In this document: positions 43,858-53,584 of the stretch, piece by piece
How positions within the stretch are numbered: the stretch's first letter is position 1
Layout: each line of letters opens with the position of its first letter
Assembly: GCA_016873335.1 (NCBI GenBank)
Contig: VGXN01000001.1
Coordinates: forward strand, 1-64,000
DNA from: Phycisphaerae bacterium
GTDB taxonomy: Bacteria > Planctomycetota > Phycisphaerae > Phycisphaerales > SM1A02
Direction: 5' to 3'
DNA: 64,000 nt
Notes under the pieces: model-generated
Seen by the model: the letters and a program-made list of their open reading frames with translations, nothing else
Told to the model about the DNA's origin: nothing
The model's database searches: none
Position numbers and translations under genes: made by a program

Positions 43858-46443
43858 ATGAGCGGGGTCCAAAGCAGGATTCTTTGGGGCGGCGGTGAAG
43901 GGGGTGTGGATGAGCGTCCGCCATGCATTGCGGGCATCAAGTCCGAACGGCTGATCGCATCCGGTGGTTTCGGTTGCGTGTGGCTGTGCGAGCAGCAGGG
44001 GACCCTTGTTCGCAAGGTGGCGGTCAAGGTGCTTCGTTCCGTATTGCCGAGCGAATCCGTGCGCGCTCGATTCGTGTCCGAAGGGCGACTGTTGGCACAG
44101 TTGAGTCATCCCAACATTGCACAGGTGTTTTCGGCGGGCGAGATGGAAGATGGTCGTCCGTACCTGCTGATGGAGTGGGTGGATGGTCAGCCGCTGCTGG
44201 AGTGGTGCGATGAGCGCCAGTTGTCGCTCGATGGTCGGTTGCGCGTGATGCAGCAGGTGGCGCTGGCCGTGCAGCATGCGCATGCCCGCGGCATCATCCA
44301 TCTGGATCTCAAGTCGGCGAACATTCTGGTGCGGGAGGTCGATGGAAATCCACATGTGAAGATCATCGACTTTGGAGTCTCGCGTCTTTGTGAGGGGATT
44401 GAACCGCTGCTCGGCAGTGATGCCCGTGAATCGGTCGGAACCCCCGATGCGATGGCGCCCGAGCAGTGCGATGAGGCGGCTGTTCTCGATACGCGTGCGG
44501 ATATCTATGCGCTTGGATTGGTCCTGTATCAGCTGATGGCGGGACTTCCTGCGCGCGAGATCAGCGTGCTGCAGTCCAAGGCACTCGCGGAACTGCGGCG
44601 GCTGCTCGAGGCGCGTGTGTTGCCCCCAAGTGTTCGTCTGCAGATGGCTGCAGCCACTGCGCCAGCGGAGACGGAAGCACGTGCCCGACAGCGGCAGATG
44701 CGCACTTCGCAGCTGATCCGCCGTGTGGGCGGGCAACTCGATGCGGTCGTCATGCGCTGCCTTGAGCCCCGTGTGGACGATCGGTATCCGACCTGCCACG
44801 CGCTGTCGGAGGATCTTCGCCGGTTCCTCGCGCAGGAGCCGGTCGAGGCTGTGCCGGCTCCGATGCTCACCCGAATTCGCCTGTTTGCACGCCGAAAGAG
44901 GATTGCTCTTGCAGCGGGCGGACTTGTCGCGGCTGCGGTGGCAACGGGCGTGATCCTGATGGCGATTGGTCTCTCCGAGGCGCGTTTTCAACTTGCCCGC
45001 GCCACGCGCCTGTACGACTTCAACACGACCATGCTGACTGCCGTGGACCCGGAGACGGCCAAGGGGCTCGATACGCGGCTGATGGAGATCATTCTGGCGG
45101 AGGCCGTGGCCGACATTGACCGCACTTTCGCGGATGATGTTGAACTCGCCGCCGATGCGCACTCCGTGGCGGGAGTCGCGTACCGATCCATCGGAAAGTA
45201 CGACCTTGCGCTGCAGCACCTGCGCATTCACGAGCAACTTCTGAGTCAGCACACGGACGCGGAAGACAGTCGATTGCTGGTTGCGAGAAGCGAGTTGGCG
45301 AATGCGCTGCTGCTGAACGGGCAACGCGACGAGGCTGCGCCGCTGTTCGAGCAGGTCCTCGAGATTCGCAAGCGCGTTCTGCCCGAGGGGCATGAGCATC
45401 TGCTGATCTCGATGCACAATCTTGCGTGGCTTCGTGACGAGCAGGGGCGACCCGCCGAAGCTGTGGAGCTTTACACCGATGTGGTTGCGCGAAAGCGCGC
45501 TGCACTTGGAGCTGAACATGCGAGCACGCTCCGCTCGCTCGACAACCTCGGCGATGTGCTGCGCCGAACGGGCAAGTTGGAAGCGGCACGGACAACTTTG
45601 GAGGAGTCCGTTGCCATCCGAACTCGGGTCTTTGGAGCCGATGCGCCCGATTCGCTGCTTGCTCGAAACAGTCTGGCGGTCGTGCTGAAGTCGCTTGGTG
45701 AGATCGGACCATCGGAAGAGGTACTGCGATCGGTCACGGAGGGCATGTCACGCGTGCTCGGTGACGACCACCCGCATACTTTGGTTGCACGGAACAATCT
45801 GGCCGGGATCCTTCGGGATACGAAGCGTCTTGAGGAGGCGGAGTCGATCTACCGCGACTTGCTCGCGCGCTTCGAGGCGAAGTCAGGGGCCGATGCGAAG
45901 GCAACACTCACGGTGCAGGGCAATCTTGGCATGGTGCTCGAACTGCAACATCGCCATCCGGAGGCGGAGCAGGTGTATCTCGACAACATCGTTCGGAAGC
46001 GTCGCGCACTGGGTGACCGCAATCCCTCCACGCTGAACGCGCTGCACAACCTGGCGTTCATGTACGGCAATGAGATGAACCGTCCGGACGATGCCATCAC
46101 GCTCTGGGAAGAGTCCGTTGCAGGGCTGCACGGCATTCACGGAGTCGGCAACCGTCAGGCTGCCGGAGCTGCGGTGTCGCTTGCGCGCCAGTACCTGAAG
46201 GTTGGGCGTGCCAAGGAGGCACTTGAGATGGCCACTCCGTATGCGCAGGCGCCCGAGGGAGCGATCCCGGAAGCGATGCGACTCGTGGCGCTCAAGACTG
46301 CGGGCAGGGCGGCGGCGGACCTCGGCAACCAAGCCGATGCCGTTCGCTGGCTGCAGCAGGCGCGAAGCGTTGCCGAAGCCATGGGCAATTCGGCGGAGGT
46401 CACGGACATCGATGGGTTGCTTGCCCCGTTCGGCAGTCGATAG
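43858..46443 (+). CDS. Transmembrane serine/threonine kinase with TPR repeats
   Basis: 861 residues. The kinase domain (about 27-320) has the glycine loop ASGGFGCVW, VAVKVL with K57, the catalytic loop HLDLKSANIL (D151; Leu replaces the usual Arg of HRD), DFG at 172-174 and MAPEQ. It looks active, of a non-RD type. One transmembrane helix (about 342-364, GGLVAAAVATGVILMAIG) follows. The remaining 500 residues are an array of kinesin-light-chain-like TPRs of about 42 residues, which would lie outside the membrane. Such kinases are frequent in planctomycetes. Targets unknown. It may be read with the aspartate kinase gene. Confidence 0.92.
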   Translation: MSGVQSRILWGGGEGGVDERPPCIAGIKSERLIASGGFGCVWLCEQQGTLVRKVAVKVLRSVLPSESVRARFVSEGRLLAQLSHPNIAQVFSAGEMEDGRPYLLMEWVDGQPLLEWCDERQLSLDGRLRVMQQVALAVQHAHARGIIHLDLKSANILVREVDGNPHVKIIDFGVSRLCEGIEPLLGSDARESVGTPDAMAPEQCDEAAVLDTRADIYALGLVLYQLMAGLPAREISVLQSKALAELRRLLEARVLPPSVRLQMAAATAPAETEARARQRQMRTSQLIRRVGGQLDAVVMRCLEPRVDDRYPTCHALSEDLRRFLAQEPVEAVPAPMLTRIRLFARRKRIALAAGGLVAAAVATGVILMAIGLSEARFQLARATRLYDFNTTMLTAVDPETAKGLDTRLMEIILAEAVADIDRTFADDVELAADAHSVAGVAYRSIGKYDLALQHLRIHEQLLSQHTDAEDSRLLVARSELANALLLNGQRDEAAPLFEQVLEIRKRVLPEGHEHLLISMHNLAWLRDEQGRPAEAVELYTDVVARKRAALGAEHASTLRSLDNLGDVLRRTGKLEAARTTLEESVAIRTRVFGADAPDSLLARNSLAVVLKSLGEIGPSEEVLRSVTEGMSRVLGDDHPHTLVARNNLAGILRDTKRLEEAESIYRDLLARFEAKSGADAKATLTVQGNLGMVLELQHRHPEAEQVYLDNIVRKRRALGDRNPSTLNALHNLAFMYGNEMNRPDDAITLWEESVAGLHGIHGVGNRQAAGAAVSLARQYLKVGRAKEALEMATPYAQAPEGAIPEAMRLVALKTAGRAAADLGNQADAVRWLQQARSVAEAMGNSAEVTDIDGLLAPFGSR

Positions 46444-46524
46444 ATCGTTTTACAGAACAGCCATTCTCGGACCTTTGGGGTATCGAATCCCCCGTGTATC
46501 ACAGTGATTTCAAGAGTGCCATCC

Positions 46525-47049
46525 ATGGTTTCCAGCGATCCCCAACCGCCCTCTCCCAAGCAGCCGATGGCTCCGCTGTGCTCGGTGTTCCGCCGCTATC
46601 TCAAGTCGCGCGGGCTGAAGTACACGAACGAACGCGCGGACGTGCTCGACGCCATCATCGCACGCGATGGTGTGTTCGAGGCTGAAGAACTCCTGCTCGA
46701 ACTGCGTCGGCGCAGTCACCGCGTGTCGAAGGCAACGCTGTACCGAACCATCCATCTGCTTCAGGATGCGGGCATCATTGTGCAGGCGCTGTTCAACTCC
46801 AAGCAGTCCCACTTCCAACTCATCTATGGGAAGCAGCCGCGCGATCACATGGTCTGCATGAAGACTGGGCGGCTCATCGAGTTCCAGAGCGAAGACCTGA
46901 TCGCCGTGCGAAATCGCATCTGCAAGGAACTGGGCTGGAGCCCGGTCGGACATCGGTTCCAGATCTACGCGGTCAGCCCCGAAGCCGAGGCGCACAAGGT
47001 GCACCCAGCGAAGAGTCAGTCGCCGCGAACCCCGCCGCGTTCCCGCTGA
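46525..47049 (+). CDS. Fur-family transcription regulator lacking the structural zinc cysteines
   Basis: 174 residues from ATG 46525. The winged-helix part is typical: LKYTNERADVLDAIIARDG, EAEELLLEL, VSKATLYRTIHLLQDAGI. The dimerisation part has SHFQLIYGKQPRDHMVCM-TGRLIEF, aligning with the Fur segment HDHLICxxCGKVIEF. His108 and Cys111 are kept, but the second cysteine is Thr114, and the later CxxC pair is missing. So a regulatory metal site may remain while the structural Zn(Cys)4 site is lost. Its metal is not predictable. Its 3' end overlaps tsaE on the opposite strand by 34 bases. Confidence 0.85.
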   Translation: MVSSDPQPPSPKQPMAPLCSVFRRYLKSRGLKYTNERADVLDAIIARDGVFEAEELLLELRRRSHRVSKATLYRTIHLLQDAGIIVQALFNSKQSHFQLIYGKQPRDHMVCMKTGRLIEFQSEDLIAVRNRICKELGWSPVGHRFQIYAVSPEAEAHKVHPAKSQSPRTPPRSR

Positions 47050-47495
47050 TCGTCCACTCGCGCGGTGCGAGTGTCCTGTGTTCCGATGGCTATGGTGATC
47101 CGAACCAGCCGCGTGGGAAGCGCGGATGCCACCTTGTTGGGCCACTCCACGGCGACCACATCGCGCCGTGCCGCCATGATCTCGTCGAGCCCGAGGTCCA
47201 CGAGCTCCTGTTCGCTGCGCATGCGCCAAGCGTCCATGTGCACGAGCCCGATCGGTCCCTCGCCGTAGCGCTGCATCAGAATGAACGATGGGCTCGTGAC
47301 GAGCGCAGGGTCGATGCCCATGCCCTGTGCGATGCCACGCACGAGGCATGTCTTGCCACTTCCAAGCGGACCATCGAGCGCCACAAGATCGCCCGCGCGC
47401 AGCGCGCGACCGATCCGCGCACCGAGCGCCTCGGTTGCGGTCACATCGGCGAGTTCCACGCTCGCCGAGAGATCGATCATGCTCGCATCACCCAT
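47016..47495 (-). CDS. tsaE: tRNA threonylcarbamoyladenosine biosynthesis ATPase TsaE
   Basis: About 159 residues from ATG 47495; ATG 47480 is an alternative. The Walker A motif is DGPLGSGKTCLVRGIAQG, followed by VTSPSFILMQRY and LVHMDAWRM, all typical of TsaE. VAVEWPNKVASALP near the C-terminus is the conserved EWPE-like segment. TsaE supports t6A-37 formation with TsaB/TsaD. The start overlaps the end of thiL by eight bases. The frame continues open far upstream, but that is inside thiL. Confidence 0.93.
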   Translation of the reverse strand: MGDASMIDLSASVELADVTATEALGARIGRALRAGDLVALDGPLGSGKTCLVRGIAQGMGIDPALVTSPSFILMQRYGEGPIGLVHMDAWRMRSEQELVDLGLDEIMAARRDVVAVEWPNKVASALPTRLVRITIAIGTQDTRTARVDDQRERGGVRGD

Positions 47496-48423
47496 GCGTC
47501 CACCCAAGATCGGATGCATCCTGCTCCCCGCCTGCCGCATCGACCACGCAGCCGCGCGTGTCGCCACTCTGCGGGGTGACGATGCTTCCGATGGCGGTCC
47601 AACCCGCGGGAATGGGTGCGCCCGCTTCGATCGCCGCAAGCAGTTCATGATCCTCGCCGTCACAGAGCCCCTGCCGCAGCGTCGCACCACCGCGAAGCGG
47701 GATCTGATTGCCGCGCAGCCGCGCCTGCAGCGCGCGCCCCGTCCGCGCGCCAGATGCGTGTGCCACACGCGCCGCGTCGCGCCCGAGTCCATCACTGATG
47801 TCGATCATCGCGTGAACCCTCCCACCGAGCGCATCGATCAACTGCTGGGCTTGCGACACGCGAGGTTCGATGTGCAGATGCCGGCCCAGCCCATCGGCAC
47901 CGAACGAGCCGCCGACCGCGCCGCCGAGCAGCAGCGTGTCGCCCGCGCACGCACCGCTGCGGCGGGCGATGATGCCATCCGCCCGCACGGATGCGATGAC
48001 AGTGACGGACAGCGTCAGCGGCGCCCCCGCGCTTCGATGAACGGCGGTATCGCCCCCCACCAGCGGGCAGTCGAAGGACTGCGCCCAGTGTGCGACGGCA
48101 TCGACCAGCGTCCTTGCATCGTTTGCGGACATGTCCATCGGCAGTGTTGCGGCAGCCACACATGCTGCGGGGAGCGCCCCCATCGCAGCGATGTCGCTCA
48201 CATTCCTTCCGACCGCCTTGCGCGCGATCAGATCGAGCGGCGTTCCACTTTGGAAGTGAACCCCTTCCACAACCTGATCGACTGCGATCAACACCTTCGC
48301 AGTGCCGACGCTGACAAGTGCCATGTCATCACCCGCACCGATCGGCGCCCGTGCGCTCGGAGACCCGGCGAGCTGCACGGCGCGGGCAATGACCGCCTCT
48401 TCGATCGATTGACTGCCGGTCAT
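47488..48423 (-). CDS. thiL: Thiamine-monophosphate kinase
   Basis: 311 residues. It phosphorylates thiamine monophosphate to the diphosphate. The family motifs are IGAGDDMAL near residue 28, VDQVVEGVHF, GRNVSDIAAMGA, LVGGDTA and MIDISDGLGRDAARVA. Its ATG overlaps the waaA stop (ATGA), and its end overlaps tsaE, so waaA-thiL-tsaE form one operon. Confidence 0.94.
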   Translation of the reverse strand: MTGSQSIEEAVIARAVQLAGSPSARAPIGAGDDMALVSVGTAKVLIAVDQVVEGVHFQSGTPLDLIARKAVGRNVSDIAAMGALPAACVAAATLPMDMSANDARTLVDAVAHWAQSFDCPLVGGDTAVHRSAGAPLTLSVTVIASVRADGIIARRSGACAGDTLLLGGAVGGSFGADGLGRHLHIEPRVSQAQQLIDALGGRVHAMIDISDGLGRDAARVAHASGARTGRALQARLRGNQIPLRGGATLRQGLCDGEDHELLAAIEAGAPIPAGWTAIGSIVTPQSGDTRGCVVDAAGGEQDASDLGWTHG

Positions 48424-49700
48424 GATCGCCCCCCGCTCTGCGCAGAGTGTCCCGCGGCCGCGGCACGGATGAACGCCGCATTGCGTGCAGTGGCCCCCTG
48501 CTCTCGCACGATCACGGCGCGGGCGTTCTCAGCCAACTGCGCACGGCGCGCCGGATCCGCCAAGAGCGCACGGATCGCGACTGGCAGCTCGGGTGCGTTC
48601 ACCTGCACCATGCCATCGCCAGCGAGCAGCGCGTCCGCGGTGGACTGGAAGTCGCCGACCCGCGGACCAACCACGACTGCCTTCCCGAGCGCCGCCGGTT
48701 CCATCATGTCGGAGCCATGCAGAACGCCAAACGACCGCCCAATCACCACCACGTCCGCCAGCGCATAGGCGGCACGCAGTTCGCCGATGGTGTCGAGGAG
48801 GAAGCGCCCACTCGCAGGAGAATCATGTCGTCCTTCGCGCCGCTCGCTCCTGCGCACGCAGCCTGGCATGGCCGCGGCTGCCTGAGCGAACCACTCTGGC
48901 TTGCGTGGAGCGCAGAGCAGTTGAACGCCAGCAGGACATGCCGCGTGCAGCAGCGCCTCTTCGCCGCGCGCCGTCGAGCCTGCAACCACAAGTGGCTTTG
49001 AACGGTCGATGCCGAGCGCTGCGGCGAGCGCATCCGCACCCTGCACCTCCCCGCTCGTGGCGCTGTCCCACTTCATGGTGCCTGTGATCGACACGCGCGC
49101 TGCATCCACCCCCATCGCCACAAATCGATCGGCATAGGCGCGGTCCTGCGCAGCCACGAAGGAGAGCCGACCGAACATCGGTTGCAGCAGCCACCGTACG
49201 CGCAGGTAACGGCGGAAACTGCGCGGACTCAACCGTCCGTTCACGATTCCGATCCGAATGCCGCGTCGCGCACAGAGTGCCGTGCAGTTGGGCCACAACT
49301 CCAGTTCCGCCAGCACGACCACATCGGGTTGCACGGCATCGAGAAGCCCGCGCATCGCCCATGAGAAATCAAAGGGAAAGCGCACCACAGGTATGTCGCC
49401 GAGCCGCTGCCGTGCGCGTGTGATCCCTGTGTCGGTCGTCACGCTCACGACCACTTCCGCATCGGCGCGCAGCAGTTCAGCAAGCGGGGCGATTGCCTGC
49501 ACCTCGCCGACAGACACCGCATGAAGAAGAATGCGTGGCACACCAACCCGCCGTGGTCCCAAGGACACGACAGGTCGCCGAAGTCCCAGACGCGCGGGCC
49601 AGTCCGTGCGCAGTTTTCCCTTCCACCAGAGCGCAGTCAGCCAGACTGGCAGGGTGACGAGGGCGAACAGCGCAAACGCGATGTCCACCAGCAACAGCAT
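48420..49700 (-). CDS. waaA: 3-deoxy-D-manno-octulosonic acid transferase
   Basis: 426 residues. A membrane anchor at the N-terminus (DIAFALFALVTLPVWLTAL) precedes a GT-B glycosyltransferase. LHAVSVGEVQAIAPL contains the catalytic Glu, SVTTDTGITRAR and VVLAELELWPN follow, and VAGSTARGEEALL with GSDMMEPAALGKAVVVGP belong to the C-terminal nucleotide-binding half. It adds Kdo to lipid A precursor, which implies a lipopolysaccharide outer membrane. It is first in the operon with thiL and tsaE, divergent from the hydantoinase gene. Confidence 0.93.
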   Translation of the reverse strand: MLLLVDIAFALFALVTLPVWLTALWWKGKLRTDWPARLGLRRPVVSLGPRRVGVPRILLHAVSVGEVQAIAPLAELLRADAEVVVSVTTDTGITRARQRLGDIPVVRFPFDFSWAMRGLLDAVQPDVVVLAELELWPNCTALCARRGIRIGIVNGRLSPRSFRRYLRVRWLLQPMFGRLSFVAAQDRAYADRFVAMGVDAARVSITGTMKWDSATSGEVQGADALAAALGIDRSKPLVVAGSTARGEEALLHAACPAGVQLLCAPRKPEWFAQAAAAMPGCVRRSERREGRHDSPASGRFLLDTIGELRAAYALADVVVIGRSFGVLHGSDMMEPAALGKAVVVGPRVGDFQSTADALLAGDGMVQVNAPELPVAIRALLADPARRAQLAENARAVIVREQGATARNAAFIRAAAAGHSAQSGGRS

Positions 49701-49739
49701 TGCACGCGCAGGCTAGCCGACCGCGATAGTCTCGCCTGC

Positions 49740-52700
49740 ATGTCCGCATCCCATCCGCATCGACCGCTCATGTGGGATGTCGGCGTGGACTCAGGAGGGA
49801 CGTTCACCGACTGCATCGCCCTCTCCAATCGTGGTGATGTCCGCCGCGCCAAGGTGCTCAGCACATCCGCACTTCGAGCTCGTGTCATCGCATCGGATCA
49901 TTCGGATGATCGCCTGCGCATCGAAGTGTCGATTCCGTGTACGGTGGATCCACAACTCCTGATCGGATTTCGCGTTGCGCCCACGACGGATCGCTCGGGA
50001 AGCAGCGCACGACAACCGCTGGTGCACGAGGCGCGCCTTCGCCGTGCTGCCGATGGAACGACGGATGTGGAAGTGTGCTGCGAGAGGGTGCAGGGCGCGG
50101 CATTTCCCCTGCCCCCCACCGGCTCGCTCGTGGATCTTTGCGCGCCATGGGAGGCGCCAATACTTGCGCTTCGGGTTGCGCTCGGGCGCGGTGGCAGCGC
50201 CCCGCTGCACGATTGCCGACTGCGTATCGGCACCACACGCGGCACCAACGCACTGCTCGAGCGGCAGACGACGCCCGTCGTGCTCTTTACCAACGAGGGC
50301 ATCGAAGATCTCCTCGCCATCGGCGATCAGCGCCGCGCGGACATCTTCGCTGCCGCACCATCGAAGCCTTCGCATGTTCAGGTGAACGCCGTTGGCATTC
50401 CAGTGCGGCATGCGCCCGATGGACGCGAGCGTGTTCCCCTTGATGCTGCGGTCCTTCGCAGCCGCGCGGACCCTGCGACTCATCCAACGGGCGCGGCAGC
50501 GGCAATCGCACTGCTGCACAGTTCGGTTGCACCGGACACGAGCCGCTCCGCCGAGTCCACCGTGGCGAGAGAACTTCATGCGCTCGGCTGGACTTGGACA
50601 TCCTGCGCATCGGATGTTGGCGCATCGAGCCGCTTCGAGCCGCGTGCGCGTGCGGCGGTCGTCGATGCGGCACTGTCGGGTCCGGTCGGGCGATTTGTGG
50701 CCAACATCACCAGTCAATCGCAGGGCGCGGATGTGCGCATGCTGACCAGCACGGGCGGCATCGCAGCCGCAGCGCACTTTCGTCCGCGTGAGAGTCTGCT
50801 CTCGGGACCCGCAGGCGGTGTGGTTGCAGCCGCGGCGATCGCGCGCGCGGTGGGGTTCGCGCGCGTCGTCACGCTCGACATGGGTGGCACCAGTGCGGAT
50901 GTCGCGCGCATCGACGGACACGCGGCACTGACGGAAGAAACACGGATTGGCGACGCCATCCTCGGTGCGCCGGCCGTTGCGGTCGAGAGCGTCGCCGCGG
51001 GCGGCGGTTCGATCGTGTGGTGGGATGGGACCGCACTTCGTGTTGGTCCACGCAGTGCAGGTGCGTTCCCCGGACCCGCCAGCTACGGCTGCGGCGGTCC
51101 GCTGACGATCACGGACTGCAATCTGCTGCTCGGTCGTATCGATCCAACGGTCTGCACCATCCCGCTCGACCGTGCCGCCGCGCAGTGCGCCGCCGTCGCG
51201 CTCTGCAGCGAGATAAGGGGCAGCGGAAGGAGCCAAGACCAGACCGCGCTGCTTGAGCAGGCTGTCGCCATCGCTGAAGAAACCATGGCGGGTGCACTCC
51301 GCTCCGTGACCGTTCGGCAGGGAGTCGATCCGGCGCAGCACGCGCTGCTCTCCTTCGGTGGCAGTGGCGGTCTGCACGCGTGCTCACTCGCCCAGCGCCT
51401 CGGCATCGACACGGTCATCATCCCGCTCGACTCAGGCATCCTGTGCGCCGCCGGCGCGCTCACGGCGCCGCCCACCAGGATTCTGCACCGCGTTCTGCTT
51501 CGGCCGCTGGATGCGAAGGGCCTTGCACCAATCGGCGAGGTGATTCGTCGCACCTGCGATGAGGCGTTGTCTCTTCTTGCTTCGACCGATCCGCACGGCG
51601 CAGATGGAACGGTCGCGCGCTGCGTACTGAACCTGCGCCTGATCGGTCAGGAGTCGACGATTGCGCTGAGTACCGAGCCAGTCGCAGCGAATGGATCCGA
51701 TCCACACGCACTCGCCAGAGCGTTCTGCCACGCCTACCGCGCCGTTCACGGATTTGAGCCACGGGCGAATCACACGATCGAGGTCGAGTCGCTGCTTGTC
51801 GAGGCTGTCGGGCGTTCCACGGAGCTGCCGCTGCCTGCCGCGGATGCGCGCGATCTTCGGCCCGATGCGCACGGACTTCTGCGGCTGAGCGGCGCATCGG
51901 TCTGGGTCGCGCACGGCTGGGCGGCCCAAGCGCATCCTGCGGGAGCCATCATGCTCCGCCGCAGCGACTCGCAGGCAGTGCGGCCATCGCGCGATGAGCG
52001 AGTGCTGTCCTGCGGCGCCGACGAAGTGCCAGCCGCGCGAGCGGTCGCCATTGCGCTTGACATGGGGGAAACGCTTCGCCGAATCGCCGTGTCGCCCAAC
52101 ATTCGCGACAGACTCGACTTCTCCTGCGGCATTCTTTCGGCCGAAGGTCAACTGGTGGTCAACGCTCCGCACATTCCCGTGCACCTCGGCGCGCTTGGTC
52201 CGTGCGTGCGCGCCGTCGCGCGTGCGCTGCCCTTGCGTGAAGGTGATGTCGCGCTCGTCAACCACCCCCGCTTTGGCGGATCGCACCTGCCGGATCTCAC
52301 GGTCATCACGCCGATCCATCACCGTGGACAGCTCGTTGCCTTCGCCGCAAACCGCGCACATCATGCGGAGATTGGCGGCACACGACCTGGGTCGATGCCA
52401 CCCGATGCGACCTGTCTCGCGGATGAGGGTGTCGTGATCGAACCGATGCGCATCGTTGAAGGCGGCACTTCGCAGTTCGACCGTGTCGCTCGTGTGCTGA
52501 GCGAGGCGCGGCATCCCAGTCGGATGCCTGCGGACAACTTGGCGGACCTCCAAGCGCAGATTGCGGCAAATGCCCTTGCGGCAGCTCGAATGGGAGGGCT
52601 TCTCGATGCGTATGGCAGCGACTGCTGGCTTCGTGTGGACGCGCTGCTCGCAACCGCCTCGCGTCAGGCCGCACAGCGGGTGATCGCGGCGCTGCACAGC

Positions 52701-53582
52701 GATGTGGTGACTGCTGAAGAGCGGCTCGACGATGGGTCGCCTCTGTGTGTTCGCGTGGAACGCTCACCTTGCCGCACACGGTTGCATATCGACTTCACGG
52801 GCTCTGCGCCGCAGCATGCGCGCAATCTGAATGCGCCACTCGCGGTCACGCGGGCGGTCGTGATGTACACCGTGCGCGTTCTTGCGGGTCTGCAGATGGG
52901 CAGTGACGGACCGGCCTTTCCGATGCATGAGGCACTCCTCGATGCGGTCGACATCACCGTGCCGCAGGGCAGCATCCTGCATCCGAACTTCTCGGGATCT
53001 CCCGATCAGTGCCCTGCCTGTGCGATCGGACAGACAGAGACAAGTCAGCGGCTCGTCGATGCACTCTGGCGAGCGCTTGACATCGCCGCGTGCAGCCAGG
53101 GAACGATCAACAATCTTCTCTTTGGCGGCACCGCGCTCGGCTTCTACGAAACCATCGCAGGCGGGGCGGGCGCGACCAAAGCGGCGTGCGGCGCGAGCGC
53201 CGTTCATACGCACATCAGCAACACGCGGCTCACCGACGCCGAGGTACTCGAGCGCCGTTATCCCGTTCGGCTGGAGCGGCTGCAACTGCGAAGAGGGTCT
53301 GGCGGCGATGGACTGCACCGAGGCGGCGATGGGATCATTCGTCGTCTGCGCTTCCTCGAGCCTGTCGATCTTTCGTTCCTCTCGCAGCGGCGCGAGTCCT
53401 CGCCTTGCGGCAGCCACGGCGGTCTCGACGGCGCTCGTGGCGCACAGCGCATCATCCGGGCAAATGGAACAGTCGAAGTGGTCCCAGGCATCACCGCGGC
53501 ACACCTCGCATCCGGGGACGCGTTCGAAGTGGAGACTCCAGGCGGTGGCGGCTGGGGTTCACCTGCCCCGGCGAGAGGCTGA
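49740..53582 (+). CDS. Fused HyuA-HyuB hydantoinase / 5-oxoprolinase
   Basis: 1280 residues. The first half is HyuA-like with the ATP-binding WDVGVDSGGTFTDCIA at the N-terminus, a second phosphate loop TLDMGGTSADVARI, and VAAGGGSIVWW. The second half (from about residue 760) is HyuB-like with FSCGILSAEGQLVVNAPHIP, HPRFGGSHLPDLT, AHHAEIGGTRPGSMPP and GGGGWGSP at the very end. Such fusions are ATP-dependent 5-oxoprolinases or hydantoinases that open a cyclic amide; the substrate cannot be told. ATG 49740 is chosen because upstream frame-open sequence lies inside waaA. Peroxiredoxin converges 2 bases after the stop. Confidence 0.92.
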   Translation: MSASHPHRPLMWDVGVDSGGTFTDCIALSNRGDVRRAKVLSTSALRARVIASDHSDDRLRIEVSIPCTVDPQLLIGFRVAPTTDRSGSSARQPLVHEARLRRAADGTTDVEVCCERVQGAAFPLPPTGSLVDLCAPWEAPILALRVALGRGGSAPLHDCRLRIGTTRGTNALLERQTTPVVLFTNEGIEDLLAIGDQRRADIFAAAPSKPSHVQVNAVGIPVRHAPDGRERVPLDAAVLRSRADPATHPTGAAAAIALLHSSVAPDTSRSAESTVARELHALGWTWTSCASDVGASSRFEPRARAAVVDAALSGPVGRFVANITSQSQGADVRMLTSTGGIAAAAHFRPRESLLSGPAGGVVAAAAIARAVGFARVVTLDMGGTSADVARIDGHAALTEETRIGDAILGAPAVAVESVAAGGGSIVWWDGTALRVGPRSAGAFPGPASYGCGGPLTITDCNLLLGRIDPTVCTIPLDRAAAQCAAVALCSEIRGSGRSQDQTALLEQAVAIAEETMAGALRSVTVRQGVDPAQHALLSFGGSGGLHACSLAQRLGIDTVIIPLDSGILCAAGALTAPPTRILHRVLLRPLDAKGLAPIGEVIRRTCDEALSLLASTDPHGADGTVARCVLNLRLIGQESTIALSTEPVAANGSDPHALARAFCHAYRAVHGFEPRANHTIEVESLLVEAVGRSTELPLPAADARDLRPDAHGLLRLSGASVWVAHGWAAQAHPAGAIMLRRSDSQAVRPSRDERVLSCGADEVPAARAVAIALDMGETLRRIAVSPNIRDRLDFSCGILSAEGQLVVNAPHIPVHLGALGPCVRAVARALPLREGDVALVNHPRFGGSHLPDLTVITPIHHRGQLVAFAANRAHHAEIGGTRPGSMPPDATCLADEGVVIEPMRIVEGGTSQFDRVARVLSEARHPSRMPADNLADLQAQIAANALAAARMGGLLDAYGSDCWLRVDALLATASRQAAQRVIAALHSDVVTAEERLDDGSPLCVRVERSPCRTRLHIDFTGSAPQHARNLNAPLAVTRAVVMYTVRVLAGLQMGSDGPAFPMHEALLDAVDITVPQGSILHPNFSGSPDQCPACAIGQTETSQRLVDALWRALDIAACSQGTINNLLFGGTALGFYETIAGGAGATKAACGASAVHTHISNTRLTDAEVLERRYPVRLERLQLRRGSGGDGLHRGGDGIIRRLRFLEPVDLSFLSQRRESSPCGSHGGLDGARGAQRIIRANGTVEVVPGITAAHLASGDAFEVETPGGGGWGSPAPARG

Positions 53583-53584
53583 AC

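Noticed and set aside
49521..49739. Upstream extension of the hydantoinase frame
   Set aside because: It lies inside waaA on the opposite strand, and the conserved ATP-binding motif begins just after ATG 49740.
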